A stretch of DNA of 64,000 bases from Candidatus Handelsmanbacteria bacterium (GTDB lineage: Bacteria > Latescibacterota > UBA2968 > UBA8231): the NCBI GenBank assembly GCA_016867395.1, contig VGJS01000009.1, positions 26,771 through 90,770 of the forward strand, written 5' to 3'. Position 1 is the stretch's first letter, and every line of letters begins with the position of its first letter. The notes beneath the pieces were generated by a model that was given only the letters and a program-made list of their open reading frames with translations, ran no database searches and was not told the DNA's origin. This document shows positions 18,466 to 25,587 of the stretch, piece after piece. The translations under genes were made by a program, and so were the position numbers.

Positions 18466-18621
18466 ACCCTCGTCGGTGTGGACGCGCACATGGGTCCACC
18501 TGCGGCCGCAGGGGGACTGCACCCGTTAGCCGGTCAGGTCGGAGTCATCCTCCCAGGCTCCTTCCTGGCGGTGGAGGCGACTGCCCCCGTAATGGACGCC
18601 TGGTCCACCTGCTGTCATCAC

Positions 18622-18650
18622 TTGGTGGGGGCGGGGGTTTTTTATATAAT
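18622..18650 (+). promoter_or_regulatory. Promoter of the 13-kb catabolic operon
   Basis: TTGGTG at 18622-18627 and a perfect TATAAT at 18645-18650 with the optimal 17-base spacer. The predicted start is near 18657, and AAAGGAG follows just before the SMP-30 ATG at 18682. This is the best sigma-70-like promoter in the window and the only obvious one for the next 13 kb. Confidence 0.65.
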
Positions 18651-18681
18651 TAGCCGCCAATCCCCGCGAAAGGAGACCCCC

Positions 18682-19590
18682 ATGCAGATCGAGAAACTGG
18701 CCGAGGAAAACGCCCTGGTGGGCGAAGGCCCCTTGTGGAACCCCGAGGAGCAGAAGCTCCTGTGGACCGACATCCACAACGGGAAACTCTTCAGCTACGA
18801 CCCGGCCACCGGTAAGAATACGCTCATCCACCAGGGGGCCAAGGTGGGCGGCTTTGTCCAGAACCGCCAGGGCGGGTACGTGCTGTGCATCTGGGACGGG
18901 ATCTTGTTGTGGCGCTCGGACGCGGACTGGGTGCGCTTCCAGCCCGAAAGCCACGAGGGGGAACCGCTGCGCTTCAACGACGTGATCGGCGACCCGGGCG
19001 GGCGGGTCTTCGCCGGCTCGTACTTCGGCGACAAACCCGGAAAACTCTACCGCTTCGACCCCGACGGCAAGGTGAGCATCGCCGCCGAGGGCATCGGCTG
19101 CAGCAACGGCATGGGCTTCTCGCCGGATCTCAAGACCATGTACTATACTGACGCGGCGGCGCGGACCATCTATGCGTACGATTACCAGAAGGAGACCGGC
19201 GAGATCTCCAGGCAGCGGGTCTTCGTCAAGGTCTCGGACCGCGACGGGGTGCCCGACGGCATGACCGTGGACGCCGAGGGTTTTGTCTGGAGCGCCAACT
19301 GGTTCGGGGCCTGCATCATCCGCTTTGACCCCGATGGAAAGGAAGAGCGGCGCATCCAGACCCCGGCCAAACAGACCTCCAGCGCCATGTTCGGGGGCAA
19401 GGACCTGGACGAACTCTACTTCACCTCCGCCGACTACAAGTGTGAGCCCGGCTCCGCTTTGGACCCGGTGGGGTACGATTGGGACGACTACGGCCGCGCC
19501 TACCGGGGCGGGGGGCTCTTCCGCGTCCTGGGCCTGGGCATCCGGGGCCGCGAGGAGTTCAAGGCGGATTTCCCCTGGCCAAAAAAGTGA
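18682..19590 (+). CDS. SMP-30/gluconolactonase-family lactonase
   Basis: A 302-aa six-bladed beta-propeller enzyme of the SMP-30/LRE family, which hydrolyses sugar lactones to aldonic acids using one divalent metal. Metal ligands can be placed: Glu in VGEGPLWNPEE, Asn in LRFNDVIGDP, Asn in CSNGMGF and Asp in PDGMTVDAEG. No signal peptide. The start is set by AAAGGAG at 18670. It heads the operon carrying the ABC importer, and its aldonate product fits the acid-sugar dehydratases elsewhere in the window (inference). Confidence 0.88.
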   Translation: MQIEKLAEENALVGEGPLWNPEEQKLLWTDIHNGKLFSYDPATGKNTLIHQGAKVGGFVQNRQGGYVLCIWDGILLWRSDADWVRFQPESHEGEPLRFNDVIGDPGGRVFAGSYFGDKPGKLYRFDPDGKVSIAAEGIGCSNGMGFSPDLKTMYYTDAAARTIYAYDYQKETGEISRQRVFVKVSDRDGVPDGMTVDAEGFVWSANWFGACIIRFDPDGKEERRIQTPAKQTSSAMFGGKDLDELYFTSADYKCEPGSALDPVGYDWDDYGRAYRGGGLFRVLGLGIRGREEFKADFPWPKK

Positions 19591-19597
19591 GGTGCCC

Positions 19598-20242
19598 ATG
19601 TACCGGCTCGCCATCACTTCATCCATCGCCCTGATCCTGTCTGCAGCCCTGTGGGCCGCCTCCAGTGCGCCCCGGCCCGCCCCAGCCCCGGCGGTCCTCA
19701 CCCCCGAGCAACAGGCCACCGAGCACTACAACCGGGGACTGGAGCACCAGCAGAAGGCCTGGGACCACGAGAAGAAGGCGGCCAAAGCCAAGGACCCGCA
19801 GAAGGAGATGGCCAAGGTAGGGTCCGAGTACGAGAAGGCCATCGCCGCCCAGCGGGAGGCCACCCGCCTGAACCCCAAATTCCACGAAGCCTTCAGCAGC
19901 CTGGGCTATGCCCTGCCCAAGACCGGCGACTACCCGGGGGCCCTCAAAGGCTATGACGCTGCCCTCGCCCTCCAGCCCGAGTACGCCGAGGCCGTCGAGT
20001 ACCGCGGCGAGGCGTACCTGGGCCTCAACCGGGTGGAGGAGGCGCAGCAGGCGTACGAGTGGCTCTTCCTGCACGACCCCACCAAGGCCGCAGCCCTGCT
20101 GGCGGCCTTCAAGGAGTGGGGGAGCCGGGCCGCCGGGGTCGAGCCGGCAAAGGTGGACGCAGTGGGGGCCTGGGTGGCCCAGAAGGAGGCCGCGGCCCAG
20201 GAGATGAGCGGGACCCGGGAGACCGGCAAGAAGGAATGGTAG
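19598..20242 (+). CDS. Exported TPR protein
   Basis: A 214-aa protein. An N-terminal hydrophobic segment (MYRLAITSSIALILSAALWA) is a likely signal peptide or anchor, then a Pro/Ala-rich linker, a charged helix rich in Lys and Glu (about 55-85), and about two TPR motifs (AIAAQREATRLNPKFHEAFSSLG and ALKGYDAALALQPEYAEAVEYRG). It lies seven bases after the lactonase and 25 before the binding protein, so it is part of the import operon. A periplasmic scaffold role is plausible; function unknown. Confidence 0.75.
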   Translation: MYRLAITSSIALILSAALWAASSAPRPAPAPAVLTPEQQATEHYNRGLEHQQKAWDHEKKAAKAKDPQKEMAKVGSEYEKAIAAQREATRLNPKFHEAFSSLGYALPKTGDYPGALKGYDAALALQPEYAEAVEYRGEAYLGLNRVEEAQQAYEWLFLHDPTKAAALLAAFKEWGSRAAGVEPAKVDAVGAWVAQKEAAAQEMSGTRETGKKEW

Positions 20243-20267
20243 CCAACCCCTCAACGGGAGATAGCGT

Positions 20268-21563
20268 ATGAAGAAGCTCACACACGGGGTGCTGTGCGCC
20301 CTGCTGCTGGCCGGGGGCGCCAGGGCTCAGGAACAGTCCGTCACCATCTGGTGGGCCCAGTGGGCCCCGGCCGACGCCCTGCAGGCCCTGGGCAAAGAAT
20401 TTCAGCAGGAGACCGGGATCGGGGTCAAGGTACACCAGATCCCCTGGCCCTCGTACCAGGAGCAGGTCTTCCTCAACTTCGGCAACAAACAGACCGACTT
20501 CGATGTGGTGGTGGGCGACAGCCAGTGGATAGGCCGGGGGGCCACCAAGGGCCTGTACCTGGACCTGAGCGACTGGTTGCCCACGGCGGTGGATATCAAG
20601 ACCATCCACCCCCGCGCCGCCAAGTACCTGTGCGAGTACCCCCCCGGCAGCGGCAGTTACTTCGCCGCCCCCTGCGAGACCGACGCGCTCGGTTTCATGT
20701 ACAGAAAAGATTGGTTCGAGGACGCGGCAAATCAGGCGTCCTTCAAAGCCAAGTACGGCCGGGACCTCAAACCCCCCGATACCTGGGCCGAGTTCCGCGA
20801 CCTGGCCGAGTTCTTCCACCACCCCGAGCAGAAGCGCTACGGCTGCTCGCTTCTGACCGGCCGGGAGTACGACTCGATCGTCATGGGCTTCCAGCCCTTC
20901 CTCTGGTCCTGGGGCGGGTCCTGGGGGGACCCGGCCACCTTTGCGATCAAGGGGCACCTCAACACCCCGCAGGCAGCCGCGGCCCTGCAGTTCCTAAAGG
21001 ATCTGCTGGCCTTCACCCCGCCCGGGGGCAGCAACGCCGACTATTCTGTCACCCTCGACGCCTTCAGCAACGGCTCCACCGCCATGGTGCTGGACTATTT
21101 CCCCTTCTATCCAGGCGTGGTGGCCAGCATGGGGAATCAGGTGGGTTTCTTCGTCATGCCCGGCAAGGACGGCCAGCGGGCCATCAGCCTGGGCGGGCAG
21201 GGCTTCAGCATCTCCACCAAGGTGCCGGCGGCCCAGCAGGAACTGGCCAAGCAGTTCATCGCCTGGTTCCAGCAACCGCGGGTGCAGGAGAAGTGGATCA
21301 CCTATCCTGGGGCCTTCACCGCCAACACCGCCCTGCTCAAGAGCGAGGCGTTTGCCGCGGCGTCGCCCTACAACGCCACCTTCGCCGCCTCGCTGGACCA
21401 CCTGCAGGACTTCTGGAACGTGCCGGTGTACAACGAGCTGCTGGCCAAGGCCGTGCTGCACCTGGGCGAGGCCCTCGACGGGGTGAAGACCCCGCAAGCG
21501 GCCCTCGACCAACTCGCCGAGGAGCACGAACTCATTATGCAGCAGGCCGGCCTGCTTAAGTGA
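20268..21563 (+). CDS. ABC transporter substrate-binding protein (carbohydrate/polyol type)
   Basis: A 431-aa family-1 extracellular solute-binding protein. The signal peptide MKKLTHGVLCALLLAGGARA is cleaved after ARA. The mature start VTIWWAQWAPADALQALGKEF is characteristic of sugar and glycerol-phosphate binders, and FDVVVGDSQW gives the first lobe contact. There is no lipobox cysteine, so it is soluble in the periplasm. It is followed directly by two permeases. The ligand cannot be read from sequence; oligosaccharides from GH127 or esterase action, or a polyol, are candidates. Confidence 0.9.
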   Translation: MKKLTHGVLCALLLAGGARAQEQSVTIWWAQWAPADALQALGKEFQQETGIGVKVHQIPWPSYQEQVFLNFGNKQTDFDVVVGDSQWIGRGATKGLYLDLSDWLPTAVDIKTIHPRAAKYLCEYPPGSGSYFAAPCETDALGFMYRKDWFEDAANQASFKAKYGRDLKPPDTWAEFRDLAEFFHHPEQKRYGCSLLTGREYDSIVMGFQPFLWSWGGSWGDPATFAIKGHLNTPQAAAALQFLKDLLAFTPPGGSNADYSVTLDAFSNGSTAMVLDYFPFYPGVVASMGNQVGFFVMPGKDGQRAISLGGQGFSISTKVPAAQQELAKQFIAWFQQPRVQEKWITYPGAFTANTALLKSEAFAAASPYNATFAASLDHLQDFWNVPVYNELLAKAVLHLGEALDGVKTPQAALDQLAEEHELIMQQAGLLK

Positions 21564-21576
21564 GAGGGACGGCGGG

Positions 21577-22452
21577 GTGAGCGGGAGGAGGGACTGGCTC
21601 AAGTACGGCTTCGTGGCGCCGGCCCTCCTCCTGCTCATCGCCATGAACGTCTTCCCCCTGCTCTACAGCATCTTCCTCAGTTTCACCGACGCGGACCTGG
21701 TGGGCGGGGAAACCCAGGGGGTGGGGAGTAGCAACTACGGCCTGGTTTTCCGGGCCCCCCAGTACGCGGCGGCCCTGCGCACCACGGCCCTCTTCGCCGC
21801 CCTGGCCGTAGCCATCGAACTGGTCCTGGGTTTCGCCCTGGCCCTGTGCCTGAAGGCGCGTTTCCGCTTCAAGTCCGCCCTGCTCACCCTGCTACTCGTG
21901 CCCATGATGCTGCCCCCGGCGGTGATGGGCATCTACTGGAAGCTGGTGCTCAACGGCAGCTACGGGGTCCTCAACCAGGGGCTGGCCGCCCTGGGCCTGG
22001 GCCAGCCCCAGTGGATCACCGATCCCAAGCTCAAGTTCTTTTCCATCCTCATGCTGGACGTGTGGATGTGGACCCCCTTCATGATGCTGATTGGCCTGGC
22101 CGCCCTCAACGCCATTCCCCCGTACCTCTATGAGGCGGCGGCCATTGACCGGGCCTCGCCCTGGCGGGTCTTCCGCCGCCTCACCCTGCCCATGTGCGCC
22201 CCGCTCTTGGGCCTGGCGGTGCTCCTGCGGGCCACCGACGCGCTCAAGCAATTCGACCTGGTCATGGCCATCACCGGGCCCAACGACGCGGCTACCCAGA
22301 CCCTCAGCGCCCTGCTCTACCAGGTGATGTTCCGCGACGGCAAGGTGGGCCTGGGCACGGCCTATTCCTACGTGGTGCTGGTGCTGGTCATCGCCCTGGC
22401 CAGCGTTTTCTTACGCTACCTGGAAAGGCTGCGGCAGCGGGGGGCGGCGTGA
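21577..22452 (+). CDS. ABC sugar transporter permease (MalF/UgpA type)
   Basis: A 291-aa inner-membrane permease with about six helices, opening with LKYGFVAPALLLLIAMNVFPLLYSIF. The cytosolic EAA loop that docks the ATPase is EAAAIDRASPWRVFRRLTLP, close to consensus. The start is taken as GTG at 21577 after GGGACGGCGG. Its stop overlaps the next permease (GTGA), indicating coupling of the two channel subunits. Confidence 0.9.
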   Translation: MSGRRDWLKYGFVAPALLLLIAMNVFPLLYSIFLSFTDADLVGGETQGVGSSNYGLVFRAPQYAAALRTTALFAALAVAIELVLGFALALCLKARFRFKSALLTLLLVPMMLPPAVMGIYWKLVLNGSYGVLNQGLAALGLGQPQWITDPKLKFFSILMLDVWMWTPFMMLIGLAALNAIPPYLYEAAAIDRASPWRVFRRLTLPMCAPLLGLAVLLRATDALKQFDLVMAITGPNDAATQTLSALLYQVMFRDGKVGLGTAYSYVVLVLVIALASVFLRYLERLRQRGAA

Positions 22453-23306
22453 AGATCCTGCGCTGGTTCTTGGTCGCCGTCTATTTCGGCGTCGCCTCCC
22501 TGCCCCTGGCCTGGCTGGGAATCACCTCGCTCAAGGACAAGAACACCAGCATCAGCATCCAGCCAAAGCTGCTGCCCTCTCCTTCGGGATCGGAGGAGGG
22601 GATCTGGTACGCCCCCACGCTGGCGGCCTACCGCCAGCTCAACCAGACCTACGCCGGAGCGGCCCAGCCCTTCTTCCATTACTTGTGGAACAGTGTCCTG
22701 ATCGGCCTCCTCAGCACCCTGGGGGCGGTGGCGCTGGGCACGGCCTGCGCCTACGGCTTCAGCCGTTTCCAGATCGGCGGGGCGCGGGACTGGCTCTTCT
22801 TCATCCTCTCCACCCGCTTCCTGCCGCCCCTGGCGGTGGTGATGCCGGTGCTGATGATGTACCGCGAATTCGATCTCCAGAACACCCACCTGGGCCTGGT
22901 CCTGCTCTACACCACCTTCAACCTCTCCCTGGCGGTGTGGCTGATGAAGGGCTTCATCGACGAGATCCCTAGGGCGTACGAGGAGGCGGCCCTGGTGGAC
23001 GGGTACACCCGCCTCCAGGTATTCTGGCGGATCACCGTGCCCCGCGCCGCCCCCGGAATGGCGGTGACCGGGGTCTTCTGCCTGATCTCGGCCTGGAACG
23101 AGTACGGCTTTGCCATGACCCTCAACAACCAGCAGGCTGTCACCGTGCCGGTCTTCTTCGCAGGCCTCCAGGGCAACGTGCAGGGCCTGCCCTGGCCGCA
23201 GATCGCCGCCGGGGTGCTGCTCTTCGTGGCGCCGATGGTGGTGTTCACCGTGCTGGTGCGCCGGCACCTGTTGCGGGGGGTCAGCTTCGGGACCATTAAG
23301 CGATGA
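22449..23306 (+). CDS. ABC sugar transporter permease (MalG/UgpE type)
   Basis: A 285-aa second channel subunit starting at an overlapping GTG: VKILRWFLVAVYFGVASLPLAWLGITSLKD. After TM1 it has a periplasmic loop of about 50 residues, longer than in many MalG proteins. The EAA loop EEAALVDGYTRLQVFWRITV is clear. Its stop overlaps the ATG of a 55-aa membrane ORF (ATGA). The downstream pair of ATPases suggests a heterodimeric motor. Confidence 0.9.
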   Translation: MKILRWFLVAVYFGVASLPLAWLGITSLKDKNTSISIQPKLLPSPSGSEEGIWYAPTLAAYRQLNQTYAGAAQPFFHYLWNSVLIGLLSTLGAVALGTACAYGFSRFQIGGARDWLFFILSTRFLPPLAVVMPVLMMYREFDLQNTHLGLVLLYTTFNLSLAVWLMKGFIDEIPRAYEEAALVDGYTRLQVFWRITVPRAAPGMAVTGVFCLISAWNEYGFAMTLNNQQAVTVPVFFAGLQGNVQGLPWPQIAAGVLLFVAPMVVFTVLVRRHLLRGVSFGTIKR

Positions 23307-23470
23307 TCACCTGGCTCGATCGCATCGCCCGGGCCGGCATGGCCCTGGGCGCGGGGCTGATGCTGCAGCCCTGGTGGCAGGGGGGCCTGCGCTGGGGTTT
23401 CTTCGCCACCGCCTGCTTCAGCCTGCTGCACATCCTCACCTCCCATCTGGTGGTGCGGGAGCGGCCATGA
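23303..23470 (+). CDS. Small two-helix membrane protein inside the ABC operon
   Basis: A 55-aa ORF joined to its neighbours by ATGA overlaps at both ends, which argues strongly that it is translated. It begins MITWLDRIARAGMALGAGLM and has two hydrophobic stretches (about 10-22 and 32-48) separated by QPWWQGGLRW, and ends LVVREREP-like before the stop (LTSHLVVRERP). Position between permease and ATPases matches that of the small DUF2160-type membrane protein in rhizobial-type glycerol ABC loci (glpSTPQV), which also have two ATPases. Homology to DUF2160 is not shown by sequence alone. Confidence 0.7.
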   Translation: MITWLDRIARAGMALGAGLMLQPWWQGGLRWGFFATACFSLLHILTSHLVVRERP

Positions 23471-24513
23471 GTTTCCTCTGCCTTCGCGGCCTGGAGAAGA
23501 CCTACCCGGACGGCACCCGGGCGGTCGGGGGCATCGACCTGGAATGCGGGGAGGGGGAGTTCGTGGTCCTCTTGGGGCCATCGGGCTGCGGCAAGACCAC
23601 CACCCTGCGCATGGTGGCCGGCCTGGAGACCCCCACGGCCGGTTGCATCGAGGTGGGGGGCGGGGAGATCACCTCCCTGCCGCCGGGGGCCAGGGACGTG
23701 GGTTTTGTCTTTCAGTTCTACGCCCTCTACCCCCATCTGCGGGTGCGCGAGAACGTCGAATTCCCCCTCGCATGTATGGGGGTGAAAAAGGCCGACCGGC
23801 GGCAGCGGGCCTCCGAGGTGCTCCAGCGCCTGGGGCTGAATTCCCTGGCCGAGCTGCTGCCCGAGCAGCTTTCGGGCGGGGACCAGCAGCGGGTGGCCCT
23901 GGCCCGGGCCATGGTGCGGCGGCCCCGTCTCTACCTGATGGACGAGCCTTTGGGCACCCTCGACGTGGAGTTGCGCCTGGAGCTGCGCGAATTGATCCGC
24001 GCCCAGCAGTTGGAGACGGGGGTCACTACCCTGTACGTTACCCACGACCAGGAGGAGGCCATGAGCCTGGCCGACCGGGTGGTGGTGATGGAGGGCGGGT
24101 TAATCCGCCAGCAGGGACCGCCCGATCAGGTCTACGACCGGCCGGCGGATCTCTTCGTGGCCCACTTCATCGGCAGCCCGGGGATGAATTTCATCGCCGG
24201 CCAGGTGCGGGCAGGGCGCTTTGCCGGGGAGGGCTGGTCCCTGCCCCTGGCGCAGGTTTTCCCTGACGGGCCGGCCACCCTGGGGGTGCGGCCCGAGTAT
24301 CTGCGCCTGGACCCCGAGGGGCCGCTTCGGGGCCGGGTGGCCATGGACGAGTACCTGGGGGCCTGCCGGTACCTATACCTCGACACCCCGGCCGGCCGGC
24401 TTGCGGTGCGGGTGGAGGGTGAAGGGGGGAGGGCCGTTGGTGAGGAGGTGGGGTTGAGCGCGGAGATGGGGCGGGTGCGGCTCTTCGACCCCGCTACGGG
24501 GAGGGGGCGATGA
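23467..24513 (+). CDS. ABC transporter ATP-binding protein 1 (MalK/UgpC type)
   Basis: A 348-aa ATPase. Walker A is GPSGCGKTT, the Q-loop VFQFYALYPHL, signature LSGGDQQRVALARAM, Walker B RLYLMDEPLGTLD and switch His VTHDQEEAM. A C-terminal OB-type regulatory domain follows (about 240-345, with LGVRPEYL). The Q-loop and D-loop match MalK, except that D-loop reads LGTLD. The ATG overlaps the stop of the small membrane ORF, and its stop overlaps the next ATPase. Confidence 0.92.
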   Translation: MSFLCLRGLEKTYPDGTRAVGGIDLECGEGEFVVLLGPSGCGKTTTLRMVAGLETPTAGCIEVGGGEITSLPPGARDVGFVFQFYALYPHLRVRENVEFPLACMGVKKADRRQRASEVLQRLGLNSLAELLPEQLSGGDQQRVALARAMVRRPRLYLMDEPLGTLDVELRLELRELIRAQQLETGVTTLYVTHDQEEAMSLADRVVVMEGGLIRQQGPPDQVYDRPADLFVAHFIGSPGMNFIAGQVRAGRFAGEGWSLPLAQVFPDGPATLGVRPEYLRLDPEGPLRGRVAMDEYLGACRYLYLDTPAGRLAVRVEGEGGRAVGEEVGLSAEMGRVRLFDPATGRGR

Positions 24514-25556
24514 TGGGGGCCTTCCTGCGCCTGGCGGGGGTGTCGGTGCGCTACGGCCCGGTCCGGGCCCTGCGGGAGGTGGACCTGGAGGTGGGGCCCG
24601 ACGAACTGCTGGTGGTGCTGGGGCCCACCGGTGCGGGCAAGACCACCCTGTTGCGGGCCATCGCCGGCCTGGAAGCCCCCGCTACCGGGCGCATCGAGAT
24701 GGGAGGGGAGGAGATTACCCACTGGTCCCCGGCCAAGCGGGACGTGGCTCTGGTTTTCCAAAATTTTTCCCTGTACCCGGACTGGAGCGCGCGGCGCAAC
24801 CTCGAATTCCCCCTCAAGGCGTTGGGGCGGCAACTCAGCCCGGCCCAGATCGCCGAGCGGGTGGCGTGGGCGGCGGAGCTGCTGCACATCGGGGGCTTGC
24901 TGGACCGGCCGGCCGCCCGGCTTTCGGGCGGGGAGATGCAGCGGGTGGCTATTGGCCGCTGCCTGGTGCGCCGGCCCCGGCTCTTCCTCTTTGACGAGCC
25001 CCTGACCAACCTCGACGCCAAGCTGCGCGAGACCCTGCGGGTGGAGCTGGCCCTGTTGCGCCGGCGGCTGGGCATCCCGATGATTCTAGTGACCCACGAC
25101 CAGGCCGAGGCCCTGTCCATGGGCGACCGCCTGGTGGTGCTGGACCAGGGGCGGGTGTTGCAGAGGGGGACCCCAGAGGAGGTGTACCGCCGACCCCTCT
25201 CGCCCCTGGTGGCCAGGCAACTGGGCCAGCCCCGCATCAACCTGATCGAGGTGCGGGCAGAGGCGGGGTACTGGGTGGCCGGCAAAGGGGTGCGGGTGCT
25301 GGAGGCCGGTGGCGGGGAGGAGCGGATGCTCTTAGGGGTGCGGCCAGAGGATCTGCTCCCCTCAGGGGGACCGGACCCGGCCAGGGTGCGGGTGGTGGAG
25401 GACACGGGCCCAGTGCAGATCCTGCTGGCCGACTGGGGCGGGTGCCCGGTACACCTGCTGGTGGGGCATGAGCGGCGGTACGCCCCGGGCGACCAACTCT
25501 TCCCTAAGGCGCGGCCAGGTGGGGTCCTGCTCTGGCCCAGCAGCGCGGCTTCTTGA
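24510..25556 (+). CDS. ABC transporter ATP-binding protein 2 (MalK/UgpC type)
   Basis: A 348-aa ATPase distinct from its neighbour: Walker A GPTGAGKTT, Q-loop VFQNFSLYPDW, signature LSGGEMQRVAIGR, Walker B RLFLFDEPLTNLD, His VTHDQAEAL, then a C-terminal OB-type domain (LGVRPEDLL). Most MalK-type importers use a homodimer; two adjacent, coupled ATPase genes point to a heterodimer, as in glycerol GlpS/GlpT-type importers. Both sets of catalytic motifs look intact. Confidence 0.92.
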   Translation: MMGAFLRLAGVSVRYGPVRALREVDLEVGPDELLVVLGPTGAGKTTLLRAIAGLEAPATGRIEMGGEEITHWSPAKRDVALVFQNFSLYPDWSARRNLEFPLKALGRQLSPAQIAERVAWAAELLHIGGLLDRPAARLSGGEMQRVAIGRCLVRRPRLFLFDEPLTNLDAKLRETLRVELALLRRRLGIPMILVTHDQAEALSMGDRLVVLDQGRVLQRGTPEEVYRRPLSPLVARQLGQPRINLIEVRAEAGYWVAGKGVRVLEAGGGEERMLLGVRPEDLLPSGGPDPARVRVVEDTGPVQILLADWGGCPVHLLVGHERRYAPGDQLFPKARPGGVLLWPSSAAS

Positions 25557-25587
25557 CGCACCTTTCCTTTTGCGAAACGAGCGGGTG

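Noticed and set aside
18466..18621. A small gene or riboswitch upstream of the SMP-30 gene
   Set aside because: No ORF with ribosome site and no recognisable riboswitch core; only repeat residue, a possible gene fragment and the promoter.
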